Shown here: positions 31,111 through 42,494 of the stretch, piece by piece | Position numbering within the stretch: position 1 is the stretch's first letter | How the letters are laid out: each line of letters opens with the position of its first letter | DNA from: Nelumbo lutea | Taxonomy: Eukaryota; Streptophyta; Magnoliopsida; Proteales; Nelumbonaceae | Assembly: GCA_022828595.1 (NCBI GenBank) | Contig: JAKGHH010000001.1 | Coordinates: forward strand, 209,188,348 to 209,252,347 | DNA: 64,000 nucleotides | Direction of reading: 5' to 3' | The notes under the pieces: model-generated | Database searches by the model: none | What the model saw: only the letters and a program-made list of their open reading frames with translations | Told to the model about the DNA's origin: nothing | Program-made: the position numbers and the translations under genes

Positions 31111-32760
31111 TAAGTATCATAAGAGACATAGTTTGAGATAGGATACTTAGCACATGTTCGTCTTGCTTTACAAATTGCAATAGGAAGGTTGAGGTCAGAA
31201 TCTGCAAGAGGAGGCTCAACAATAGATTCAACACAAGCATTGGAAACAGAAAGAGGTTCAGAATCCAAATTACCTGAGTCCAGGAGGTCAAATTCTAATG
31301 GAGATTCAACCTTTGGAGTATCCTCTTTCTTCGTCTGACGAACCATTGATGTCAAGACCGAGGAATAGGAGGAGGCACGAGAGGACTACTACAACCATAG
31401 GGAGGAGGAGGAGGAGAAGGAGAAGGATTGACAACATCAATTGCAGGAATCGGCATACAAAAGGGAGTCCGATCTTCATTAACATCCTCCCCCTAAAGAG
31501 AAGGATGAGAGATAGAGAAGAAGGGAGTAGACTCAAAGAATGTGATATCTTTGGACACTTACCTTTTTCCAGAACAAGGGTCACAACAATGATACCTCTT
31601 TTGAACTGAAGAATATCCCAAGAAGACACACTTGATAGACTTTGGATCAAATTTCAACCTAGAAGGACTCATGTCATGGACGAAGCAAACACACCCAAAA
31701 ACCTTAGGAGGAAGATGGAATGTATCCTCATCAAGAAAAAGAAGTTGATGAGGAGACTGGAGATGCAGGGTCTGCGAGGGAAGTCTGTTAATAAGATATA
31801 TAGCTGTTTGAGCAACATCCCCCCAAAACCTAGTTGGAACATGCATCTGGAATAACAAGCCTCTGGCAACTTCAATCACATGTTTGTTTTTCCTCTCTGA
31901 TACCCCATTTTGTTGGGGAGTATGAGGGCAAGAACTTTGGTGAATCACTCCTTTTTCTTCAAGGAAGGTTTGTAAGTGCTTCTCAAAGTACTCCTTGGCA
32001 TTGTCAGATCTAATAATCTTAATCTTCTTCTCGATCTGTGTCTCCACCATACTAAAGAAACCTTTCACAATTGAAGGAACTTCATCTCAGCTCCTCATCC
32101 AATACAACCAAGTATACTGCAAGTAGTCATCAACAAAGAAAATGAAATATTTGTAGCCACCCATACATAGAATACAATAAGGTAAACATCAGTATGTATT
32201 AAATGAAAAGCAACATTACTTCTTTTGTTACTTGCAAAAAAGGTTGTTCTAGAACTAGACAAGGACTCAAGCAAACTAGGAAACAAAAACTGCAAGAAAC
32301 CAAAAGACACATGCCAAGACAATGATGCCACAATTTCAATTTACTTAGTTTCTCATCAGGACAAGACACAAACTAACACATCAACCCTAACATTGGAAAC
32401 TAATCAAGAAGATAAACTCCATCGGCTTCATGTCCATTGCCGATCGTGTTCCCCGTACTCAGGTCCTGAAAGACACAATGAGATGGAAAGAAGGTTACAG
32501 AGCAATTATGAGACTTTGTAAGAGAACTAACAGATAAGAGATTTCTATGCAATTGTGGAACATGGAGTACAGAGTTCAAAGAAAGGCTATTGGTAAATTT
32601 AACTTCATCCAAACCCAATATTGGGATTTGGGATCATTGGCAACGGTAATCGTACCTTTCCCTGAAAAAAAGTTCAAGTGGTAAAGCAGGAAGGCATACC
32701 AATCATATGATCACTAGCTCCTGTGTCAATTGTCCAAGAGCTAGAGGGTGCGACATGACA
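31110..32760 (-). pseudogene. F protease and integrase
   Basis: Protease strand SWTIDTGASDHMIGMPS at about 32745-32690 keeps catalytic Asp. Its C-terminal half is 32618-32400 (SVLHVPQLHRNLLSVSSLTK, GHEADGVYLLD). The integrase zinc part and first catalytic Asp are badly decayed (32395-32095). The core 32068-31559 is open for 170 residues: KIIRSDNAKEYF, PHTPQQNGVSERKNKH with catalytic Glu, FGCVCFVHDMSPSRLKFD and CVFLGYSSVQKRYHC. The linker with LNLPIAICKARRTCAKYPI is at 31200-31130. Confidence 0.82.
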
Positions 32761-33808
32761 CGCAAGTGCAGTACCTGATTTTGCAAAGGCTCTAGAAGAA
32801 GCATTTGAACCAGTAGATGTAGGCAACCTACTCTTTTCAAGATGGAGTAAGATGCCTCTCAATTTTTCCATCACATCAGAGGTGTCATGAGTAGATGCCG
32901 GAGTAGGAGGATTTCCCTCAAGCGTGTGAGTCTGAGAATCTTGACTTGTAGTAGCAACATGAGCATTTACTTTCTTTCCAGTTTTAAGCTTCTCAGGTTT
33001 CAGGTGGGGATTTAGTTTCCAGCATCTATCCTTGGTATGCTTCGGCTTCTTATAGTATTCACAAAATACCTCTTCGTGTTTACCAAAACTCTGCTTAGGC
33101 TTTGTGGACACAAGAGTAGTGTGCTCACCTACAGACACTTGCATTATAGCATTCCTCCTACTCTCTTCATTCTGTACAAGAGAATATGCTATGGGGAGTG
33201 ACAAAATATTAGCACTAAGGATGTGTTGCCTAGTGAAGTCATAATCAGCATTCAGCCCAACAAGAAAATCGAAAACTCGAGTTTTTTCAATGTACTTCCT
33301 GTATTGTTCAACATCAACAAGATCTTTCCACTCCAAAGCCTCAAGATGGTCAATTTCTTCCCAAATTGATTGTAAGGAGGAGAAATACATGGCCACTGAT
33401 TTCTCCCCTTTGTCGCATATTACATTCTTCTCTTTGCAACCGATAGATTCTAGCAGTGTTTTTCGCTTGAGATTAAGTTGTAGTTAGTATGTCCCAAATA
33501 TCTTTAGCTGTTGGAAGGAACATATAGTTACGGGTGACGTGTGGTTGCATAGAGCATACAAGCCATGACATAACCAACAAATTATCCTGCTCCCATTTGG
33601 AATAGTGTGGATCTTCAGGCTTCCGCTTAGCTTCCTTATTGGTAATAAATCCAAGCTTACCTCTTCCACCAATTGTAAGCTTGGCTGATTGAGACCATTC
33701 AAGAAAATTTGTCGCATCAAGTTTTACAGTAGTAATTTGTCCTCTAGCATTGTCATTGCTTCCTGGGAGAACATAGGTAGGTATGCGAACGTCTTTGTAT
33801 GAGTCCAT
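32674..33808 (-). pseudogene. F gag
   Basis: Gag start at 33808 (MDSYKDVRIPTYVLPG). The first part, to a stop at 33473, covers the capsid start with LDATNFLEWSQSAKLTI and MSWLVCSMQPHVTRNYMF. From 33396 the frame is open for 240 residues: WEEIDHLEALEWKDLVDVEQ, FLVGLNADYDFTRQHIL, and the zinc knuckle CEYYKKPKHTKDRC, in which the second Cys of CCHC is Tyr, then a Ser/Thr-rich spacer running into the protease motif. Gag and protease are thus in one frame, the usual copia arrangement. Confidence 0.85.
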
Positions 33809-34314
33809 TGATCACAACCCCTTGCAAAAAAATTCTCACCAGTACCACAGTCTTCCAACAACAGCTAAACTCCCAGACACCTTTTCCAGGTTAGACATGA
33901 GTTACAACAAAAAACCTTGGAAAAATAGGTACTAGAGGCAAAATATGGGAAGAAAAAAATTCCCAAAAAAAATTTAGGGCTCTAAAAAATTTAGGACTAC
34001 TTCCTACAGTCCCAAGGGTTTATCACGACTCAAACACAAGAGGTTTCAGTAGTAACCAATCCACCATACGAGCATGCAAGCCCTAAATTCCAGATCTGGA
34101 TTTTTCGCCAATTTTCATCTGAAAAATCCAAAACAACTTCAAACCACCATGAAACTTATACCAAAATTCCCCTAAAATCAGGGAGAATCAGTGACCATCA
34201 AAAACCTATGAAGATGCTACCGACTGTACGAACTACTGATGTCAACCGGCGGCATGCTGACGTCAGCAGATCTGTTTGTGAATCACGACCAACAAAAAAG
34301 AGTTTTCTTGATCG

Positions 34315-34454
34315 TGTCGAGAATGCTTGGTGTGGCACTGTTCACACCAAGAGACTTTTCATTTCTTCTTCATAAACAAAATTACAAAGGTGCCCTTGAA
34401 TAGGCACCCAAATACAAGACACAAAGGGATAGAAATGCCCTCATGCTCTTAACA
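34315..34454 (-). repeat. 5' LTR of element F, inner end deleted
   Basis: 140 bp matching 29459-29600 (about 93 percent by eye), from GTGTCGAGAATGC to CTCTTAACA. The AG-rich inner end and the primer site expected at its left are absent; leader sequence (TTTTCTTGATC) is joined directly. Confidence 0.85.
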
Positions 34455-34508
34455 AAGGGCCTGACATGTCTGAATCGGAAACCTCATCTCTTTGTTTAAA
34501 ATCATGTT
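34455..34508. repeat. Right copy of 54-bp direct repeat flanking F
   Basis: AAGGGCCTGACATGTCTGAA... to AAAATCATGTT, starting at the first base after the F LTR end CTTAACA. Far longer than the 5-bp duplication normal for copia integration. Confidence 0.92.
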
Positions 34509-37070
34509 AGTTATCCACTACATGGGTCTACACAGCTATAGAGGATGCACATGTAAGGGTCCAATTTTATGAGTTTGAAGTAGGGGAGCACATTGTTTTT
34601 GGGACCATAGGATGCATAATTGTAATCTAAGGCCAAAACATGGCTCCCATGTAAGATAGTGCATATGCCAAAGATTAGTGTGAACAACTGAGGTTGGGGG
34701 TAACTGTCTGTCCCTTGCAAGGCTTTTATCACAATTAGCTCTTTTCCAAAATGTTTGATTGAATGGTCATAACCATCCTATTATTACAATGGATGCAACA
34801 TCTGATGGGATGAGAGATCCATCATATGGATGGCCGAACCCTACAGGAAGGTTGGGCGAAATTTCAAAAATTTCTCTCCCCCATCTGGGAATCGCATTCC
34901 CTATTTTAGAAAACTGCATTTTCAAGGATCAATCTTGAACGCAAAACCGGACTAGATCTGAAACCAAAAGGGAGCAGAAGGATATACCTAATACGAAGTA
35001 GCAGTAACTCCCAATGAAGGTGTTCACACCCAAGAAGAAGACCAAATCCTGCTTCCACTAAAGATGGCACAGTGTATGATGAAGCAGAATCAGCAGGATG
35101 GCTCTTCAGCAAGAACCAAGATTCTTTAGCAAGAATTGAACAGGGGCTGGTGATCACGACTTCAAATTGTTTCTTCAACCAAGAAACAGTATCTAGAACC
35201 TCTCTTGATCAATTCCACAAGAGGAAATCAAACTGGGTAGGGATGGCAAGGATAGGAGAGAATTCTACAGGTTGTTGCGTTGTATAACTGAGGAATTTGC
35301 CCCCTATTTATAGTCTTCTTTGGATCAGCCTCCTAATCTAATTAAGAGAGAGTTTCTTGATCTAAATCTGATATTTGGATCTGGACTCTTAAATGGATAA
35401 GACTTATCTTATCCTTTCGGCTAATCCTAATTAGATTATAAATCAGATCTTGCCTCCTTTTAAACAACTAATTTAAGCCCAGTTCGAATTGGGCTTTAGG
35501 CCCATTAAGCTTATGTGCTCACTTACCCCTTAACCTGCTGCCTAGTTGGCTCTCTTTGTATGGCATGGGACCCAAACATTGATCTACACATCAGTCACAT
35601 GGGTTCAGCCCAGCCTTTGTTACAAGGCCTGGCCGAATTCATTATAGGAGACAGTGAACCCCTGAGTCCATCACCAAGGGCTCTTAATGGGCCCAACATT
35701 TACACTAAATGGTCATTGGGTCCAACCACCTTATGAAAACCCAAGGATTATGGGCAGATGCAAGATTAGCCCATCAGGTATTACCCTCAGTGATCTTACA
35801 CTTAACCTCTCAGCCCATAATGATCAAACACTGCCCGACAAGAGATGACCTCTCCCTTGGCTACAAGGAACAGTGCTGCACTCTTTACTCACATGGATCC
35901 TGGGAATTAAAACCTTTTGCAAACATTTTGAAACCATAATATATATAAGTATATCGTCGCTATATAAATATATTTTGCAAAAACAAATTTCAACGGTTGA
36001 AATCAACTGCCGGCATTTTAGGTTTCCATCAGAGAGAGTGCATCCCCGATCATTCACTTTGTCCGACAAAGGGGCTGATCCTGTCACTATGATCACCCAC
36101 TCAGACGAATTCTCTGACTGTCCCAACATACCCAGGTTTTGACCCCTCTAAGGATCTCACTGATTGGCATATCAAAGACAGCCCGATCCGACACCTAGTG
36201 CAATACCATTATCAAGTCTAGGGGTCAGGTGTAACATTCTAGTTTTGCCCATCAATCTCCAAGGTCCAGAGCAATACTGGAATTTGGTCTGGTTCAAGAT
36301 TTCAAGAAAACCCACACTACATGTACCTCAGGTCTCACCCTGGCAGTTGAGATAAGCCACCCAACCAACTTGGTGGCACATGAGTGTTAGCCTTGGCAAG
36401 ATAAATCTCCCCAGATCTATCCAATGGCTATGAAGATTCTAAAGTAACACGAGTCTCATAAGTGTCCAGTTTAAAGGTATTACACAAAAACACACCACAA
36501 TGATATGAATCAATTATGTATTTTATTCTTTTACAATAAATGTCAAAAGATACATCAATCTGATTGGAGCTAAGGGCATAACTGTCTAATAACATGGGCA
36601 GGTTGGGTTAGTTTCTGAGTTTGCACATCCGCAACCATAATAGTTATGTTCCTAGCCTGGGGCTGGGCCCGACCAAAGATCAAGACAAACTTCTAGAAGA
36701 ACTGAAGAAGCCTGACCTGGTCTAGATCCTAGCATAACTTACGCTCGGAATGGGTTGGATAAGGCCTGTTTGCTGGGAAGGTTAGTAGGATTTGAAAATT
36801 TATTCTTTGTCAACTCAATTCATGTGGCAAACTCAACTAATTTCTCTTACCATTCCACAAGAGGTACCAATAAAATGAAGGGTCCCACTACTAAGTACTA
36901 ACCAACCCAATTTTATTAGGCGAAGGATGAGCATACCTTGTCATTGACAAGGGGTAAAAAATTGGGTATGTTACCCACTTTAAAAACAATCAGGAAATAT
37001 AGAAAGAGAAAAAGAAGCATGGATCAGACCTTATAACAAATCCATCTAATACAACAAGCAACACAGCCAA
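34509..37070. other. Intron sequence with candidate solo LTR (minus)
   Basis: No gene seen. On the minus strand, a run starting TGTTACACCTGACC at 36236 leads through sequence without coding potential to a strong TATA box CTATAAATAG at 35313-35304, followed by a leader-like region to about 34900. TG start, internal TATA and length of about 1.3 kb suggest an LTR of an unidentified retrotransposon, perhaps solo. The other end and the 5-bp duplication were not found. Confidence 0.35.
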
Positions 37071-37079
37071 GGAAAACCT

Positions 37080-37297
37080 GAAAGTCATCATCAACGGAGG
37101 AATAACACCTCCTCAGTATGACATAGCTCCTGATAAACCAAGAGATCTCTCCCTTGGATCATTGCATGCATATCATAACCCCTAGTGCTCCGAATTCCCA
37201 AGGAGCAGCTACCAAAGTTCATCTTAACTACACTTTGGGAAGGAGGGTGAGGAGCTGCTTTTGTGGTTGATCTGGGAAAAAAAAAGGAAAAAAACAT
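37080..37297 (-). pseudogene. Possible LINE RNase H trace
   Basis: Minus strand reads PSQSVVKMNFGSCSLGIRST and a following MIQGRDLLVYQE, resembling the first strand of LINE RNase H (KLNFDGS...GNPG...IRD.G) but with the catalytic Asp absent. Weak, single-domain evidence. Confidence 0.35.
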
Positions 37298-38389
37298 ATC
37301 TGGTGCTGATCCAATATAAAGTGATTAATCGATGTTTCAATCTGGACTTCCTTTCTGAGAAAATTGTTGCATTTATTTCCTCTCATAGTGTTTTCATAAA
37401 ACAGCCACCTGAAGACAATGCTACTTAATCTTTCTCCTAGCTAGAGGTGAATTGGAAGATGCCTCAAACATAGTCAAACTAGCTGTTGGAGGCTGCCATT
37501 GAACACCAATAGAAAAGAAAGTATTTCCAAAAAACAGTAGAAACATTCATCCTCCATGATTCTGACGTAGGAATATGTAATAACCAGGTTCAGTTTAACA
37601 CTTATCACCTTGGATTTTCAGTCTCTACAGCATAATCCACATTATGAAAGCAGAAGCTAGTTTGGGACTGAATTTCAAAAAGGAACACCCAAAAATTTGC
37701 AATAGAGACAACCAATCTTTCGACCGATAAAAAAGATCTATCTTAGAAGCCAATATATTTGTGAATATCAAACTACAAAAAACTTTGTGGATCTGTACCT
37801 TCTCTATTGATTTGAAGAACTGACCTGTTTGTATCCCTTTTTTGGCTTTGTTTCATAGATGTGAAGCCACATAAAAAGGGCAATTATCCAATGTTGGTGC
37901 TCACTATTTGGGGTATTGGGAGGGATAGACTGGATATGGACCTAACCTTTGGTATTTTTTTACATAAAGCGGGCACTCTCAGGCTAGAATGTGCATTCTC
38001 ATCCTTGCTAGCTTGTAATCTCACCAGTAGTCATTACACTTAAGCCGAGGAAGGATGGAGCTATTGAGCTAAACTTTTGTTTTAGCCTTCATTTCACTAT
38101 TTTAGGGTTTTAAGTTTCTTGAGACAATTAGGGCTTAGATGATTAATACATTTTCGTAGGCATATATTACTAAAAAAAGATGTTTAGGAATTAAAAGATA
38201 GTTTAAGCAAACCTTCATATAATAAGACAAATGCAATTCAAGGGGTCATATTTTGGGAAAGGTGTAGGTATCAGTAGGATGCATTGAACCTTGTTATGTA
38301 CAAACTTCTTGTGCACAAATTTTGAGCTAATATAAATGCTTTATAATTAAAAAAAAAAGTTTGTTATATTTAAAATGAACCTCTATAGG
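37298..38389. other. CNGC intron, no gene
   Basis: AT-rich intronic DNA, no coding similarity or clear repeat recognised; an A-run at 38350-38358 follows a CAAACTTCTTGTGC-type tail and may be another retroposon end. Confidence 0.6.
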
Positions 38390-38750
38390 TAAGGCTGTAA
38401 ATGGGTCAGATTTCAAAGGATTTAGCTACATCTGAATCTAATGATCTGATCGAAATCTGAATTTCGGATTTAATCTGACTCTGCTTTATTATCATTATAA
38501 AATAAAGAAAAAATAAGTTAATTATTCTTAATTTATATAGAAAAATGTATAAAATATAGAATATTATAACATCTATACATATGCATTATTATATTAACTA
38601 TTATGGACTAGGACTTTTAATTGGATTGAATGAAATCAAATGTGAATCATATCCAATTACTAAACGATGTAGGTTCTAACATCCAAATTCAAGTGATTGG
38701 GTTGGATGCAAGATCGAGTGTTGGATCTTCAGAGGCCATTGACGGCCCTA
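38390..38750. mobile_element. hAT-type MITE
   Basis: 361 bp with ends TAAGGCTGTAAATGG and CCATTGACGGCCCTA (inverted repeat with 3 mismatches in 15). Flanked by TCTATAGG (38382-38389) and CCTATATG (38751-38758), matching at 6 of 8. The inner part is AT-rich with AATCTGA/GATCTGA motifs. No coding capacity. Confidence 0.65.
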
Positions 38751-39390
38751 CCTATATGGTTGCGGTATGCTCCAGTTGGGTTGGATTAACTAAGATGTCT
38801 TCTCAGCCAGCTGCTGGGCCTAACAAGAAAATATTGTTTACAATATTTTCTTGTATAAGTTAATCACCCAATTGATAGGCAGCAATATTTTCTTGTCGTT
38901 TACAATATTTTTGCAATTTACAATCAAATGAATGGACTTGAAGTTATATAGTATGCATGTAGCTTAAGAAAGTTATACTGTCTGCATCTCCATATTTGTT
39001 CCAAATGGCTAAATGATAGGTTGGATCTGACTACAGCATGAATATCCTCAAACCAACCAGATAGTCCTCAACTCACTCCAGTATTACTATTCCCATCTAT
39101 TACACTGATACTTGATAAGCATTACAATAGAAAACATTTACGGATATACTTATCCTGTTATTCAATCAATAATTACATGTATATATCCCAACAATTTTCT
39201 TGGGATAAGGATCCAACTGGTTTACAAACTGTTCTTTTGTCTAAAATTGTTCAACTGAAGTGGTGGTATTCTCTTTTTTAATTTTCCTTTCATCGGTTCA
39301 TTCACATTTAAGTAACTAATAAGTTCATAGTCTGATCAATATGTTTGATACTTTGATTTACAGTCTTGACATTTCTTTTACTTTCAACAG
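38751..39390 (+). other. CNGC intron end, no gene
   Basis: AT-rich intron; ATATTTTCTTGT and TTTACAATATTTT motifs recur at 38826-38912. Ends with acceptor CTTTCAACAG at 39381-39390. Confidence 0.65.
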
Positions 39391-39502
39391 TACTCTTGGC
39401 CAGGGGCTAGAAACCAGTACGTATCCTGGAGAGGTTATCTTTTCCATAGCACTTGCTATTTTTGGACTTATCCTGTTTGCTCTTCTAATTGGCAACATGC
39501 AG
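39391..39502 (+). CDS. CNGC: Cyclic nucleotide-gated channel exon (pore exit-S6)
   Basis: 112 bp after acceptor TTTCAACAG, ending CAG|GTAAAT in phase 0. It completes the split Ser codon and encodes TLGQGLETSTYPGEVIFSIA and then FGLILFALLIGNMQ, the S6 helix up to the conserved GNMQ where plant CNGCs have an exon border. The next exon (C-linker, starting with a TYLQSL-like motif, then the cyclic nucleotide-binding and calmodulin-binding parts) is not found before 64000, so the following intron is over 24.4 kb. The preceding intron is 10451 bp. Confidence 0.95.
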
Positions 39503-40169
39503 GTAAATTCAGAACCTATTTATTTGTTTACTGACTAATGGTTGTTTATGAATAATGGAAGAAAACCTTAGAGAAGGAAGAAGAAGATAGAATAAATAGA
39601 AGCAAATTGGTAGAATGGCTGCTTGGCCTTCCTCCACTACTCTTGTTAATTTATTATTAATAACAATTAACAAGTCATTGTTCTAGGACAAGAATGACCT
39701 TGATAAAATACAAGTAACATGGCTCCTTAATTGATACATATTATGCACAAAGGTGCAAGTGGCCCCAATCTACTTGAACCGACAACATTCTTCAATTTCA
39801 TCTTCATAAATCCAGGTTCACAGGAGACATCGGAAAGTTAGATGTAGCTCAAGGAAACCTTTTAGTACGGGTACAACTTGTGTGACATAATGTGCCTAAC
39901 CAAGCACTACTTTAGTTATACTAGATGAACGGTCAACCATAACCTGGGTAAGTATAGGTTCTGAACCCATTTTTGTATTTCTCTGTTTGTGTGTTTTATG
40001 CTTAGAAAAAAAAAGAGAGAGAGAGAGAAGGGAGAAGGAAGAGAGAAAATGCAAAATAGGTAACAGAATCAAGAATAACTCATGCAAGTGGGACATATCG
40101 TAAGTAATAAAAACAGAATATAATGTCAAGTAAAATTACTGTATTACTCCTAGCTATGCACATGATAAC
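39503..40169 (+). other. CNGC intron start, no gene
   Basis: Begins with donor GTAAAT. Holds an AG microsatellite (40013-40040) and AT-rich sequence; no coding similarity seen. Confidence 0.6.
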
Positions 40170-42480
40170 ACTGCTATTAGCACTAAAAACAGTAGAAAGA
40201 GGGAAGAAGAAGAGAGAAGGGAGAGGAGAAGAGGAAGAGTTGAGATCTCCAATTGGATCCAGCGGGGCCAGATTTTATTAATATATATAGGCAACAATTA
40301 AAAAACATCAAAAAGACATATTTTCCCTTGCAGCACCTACAGTGCATAAAGTTGGCTATTCTAACACTCCCCCTCAAGTTGAGACATAGATGTCAATCAT
40401 GCTCAACTTGTCACATAAATCATTGCACCGCAAGTTCTGTAGACCCTTGTGAAGATATCTGCAAGTTGTCCTTCTAAGATGACATAGGGAGTGCACACTT
40501 CTCCACTAACAAGTTTCTTCCTAATAAAATGCTTGTCCACTTAAATATGTTTTGTCCTGTCATGGAGGACTAGATTAGCTATAATGTTGATGGAAGCTTT
40601 GTTGTCACAATTGAGTGACATAGGACTGTTAACTGCAAAGCCCAATTCACTTAACAGGTTCTTTATCCACGATTTCAGCAACTCCATGTGACAGCTCTAT
40701 ACTATGCTTCAGCACTGACCTGGCCACCACACTTTGATTTTACTTCTCCAAGTGACTAAGTTTCCTTCCACAAAAGTACAATATCCATTGTTAGACTTTT
40801 TGTCATCAATTGCCCTTGCCCAGTCAGTATCGATATACACTTCAACTTTCAAATGCCCATGCTTCTAGAATAACAAACCAGCCCTTGGAACTTCTTGAGG
40901 CATCTAAGAATCATTTCTGCAGCTTCAAAGTGTGTCTTGGGGTTATGCATGAACTGACTGAGGACACCCACAGAATAAGAAATGCCGGGCCTGGTCATGG
41001 ATAGATATAAGAGTCTCCCTACAAGTCTCTAGAACTTCTTCACGTCTTTTATAGCCTCTCCCTAGCTATCACCCGACTAACGATTAGGGCCAATGTGTGA
41101 ATCAATTGGTTTCACTCCTAACTTGCCTATGTCTTCTAATAGATTTAGGACATATTTCCTTTAAGAGATAAAGATGCCCTTTAGAGAGTGAACAACTTCA
41201 ATCCCAAGGAAATAATGTAAGGGACCCAAATCTTTCACCCCAAATTGAGTGGTTAAGTATTCCTTCAACTTCTATATTTCAGTTTTCCAATCCCCTGTGA
41301 CCACTATGTCATTAACATATACTATTAGAGCTGCAATTTTCCCATCGCCTCAAATTGAATATGATCTGACTAACATTGTTTAAACCCCATCTGTTGTACA
41401 ACCAAGTGAAACTTACTAAACCAAGCCTGAGGTGACTACTTTAACTCATATAATGATTTTTTAACATGCACACCTTTTGCTCACTACCTTTGGCACAAAA
41501 AACTGAGAGGCTGAGTCCTGTATACCTCCTCTAGATCACAATTCAATAATGCATTTTTAATGTCCAATTGGTGAAGATCCCAGTCAAGATTAGCTGCCAA
41601 TGAAAGGAAGGGCAAAGGTCTCCACATAGTCCACTCCACACACCTGTGTAAACCCTTTTGCCACCAGTCTCACTTTGTACCTTTCTACTATACCATCAAC
41701 CCTATACTTCACTTTGAACACTCACTTACATTCCACTGATTCTTTTCCTTCAAGAAGATCTACCAACTTCCAAGTGTCATTCTTATGCAAGGCATTAATT
41801 TCTTCCTTCATTGCATTTGTCCATTCAGGTATCAATAAAGCTTCTGCCACATTCTTAAGAACAGAAATGTTGTCAATGGAGGAAAGAAAAACACGATATG
41901 AAGGTGAAATACAATCATAAAACACAAAATGAGAGATAGGACGATTAGTAGTACAAGATCTAACACCATTTCTCTTATCAATAGGAATATCAAGATCATC
42001 AATAGCAAGTGGATCAATATTAAGAGGGTCAGGCATATCAATAGGGACAAGAGTACCCGGATGAGGAGGATCTACCTTTGGAGAATCTGATGATGTTGGC
42101 AGCATAGCTTCAAGCTCCACAGCTCTTGAACTCTGCTGGTCCTTGTGGCAACAGAGCAAAACACAAAATGGAGGAGGATCAAGAAGAGGAGGCAGGTTGA
42201 AGTACATTTCATGTGATCAGTTACTCTGGAGTCAATGATCCATGGAGATGAGGTGAAAAGGAAGCAAGTGGAACCATCTAAGCAAAAGTAGCAATGGAAG
42301 CATGAGACGATACAGCAGAAGCTATCAAACGATTGTAATCTTCCTTGGAAATGATTATAGTTTCACTTTCCGGTTGATTGTTTGGCGCCAACACTTGAGG
42401 AGTAGTAGACACACCATTTGTCAAGATTAATGATCAATTGGTAGATTTGTGAACCAAAGCTCTGCACTACCCTCAATTTG
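40170..42480 (-). mobile_element. Ty1/copia element I, decayed
   Basis: Minus-strand copia remnant. The 3' LTR ends CTAACA at 40366; the next 12 bases are the polypurine tract complement CTCCCCCTCAAG. The LTR start is not fixed (about 40170). RNase H tail (KLSMIDIYVST) follows, then RT and linker to 42207, then protease (42270-42225). Integrase is absent: the protease active-site strand is joined almost directly to the linker. The 5' LTR and primer site were not found. Confidence 0.75.
40379..42275 (-). pseudogene. I pol remnants
   Basis: Linker and RT start 42207-41722 open for 161 residues: LDIPIDKRNGVRSCTTNRPI, ALLIPEWTNAMKEEINALHK, DTWKLVDLLEGKESV. RT beyond 41700 is heavily frameshifted (LDVKNALLN-like at about 41560, and no clean YVDD: LIVYVNDIVV at about 41320 has Asn for the first Asp). 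RNase H traces run 41000-40380. Upstream at 42270-42230 protease reads WIIDSRVTDHMKCTS, with Gly-Ala of DSGA changed to Arg-Val, and is followed at once by linker sequence. Confidence 0.7.
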
Positions 42481-42494
42481 ATTTTATTTCTAGC

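Larger units (their letters stand above)
29429..34454 (-). mobile_element. Ty1/copia LTR retrotransposon F
   Basis: Minus-strand element in the CNGC intron: 3' LTR 29429/29440-29600, polypurine tract 29601-29612, RNase H, RT, integrase, protease, gag to 33808, leader, and a shortened 5' LTR 34315-34454. The primer site and the inner end of the 5' LTR are missing. Same family as C. Instead of 5-bp duplications it is bordered by a 54-bp direct repeat. Confidence 0.9.

Noticed and set aside
37861..38043. Open frame of 60 codons
   Set aside because: Short, no homology, AT-rich intron; expected by chance.
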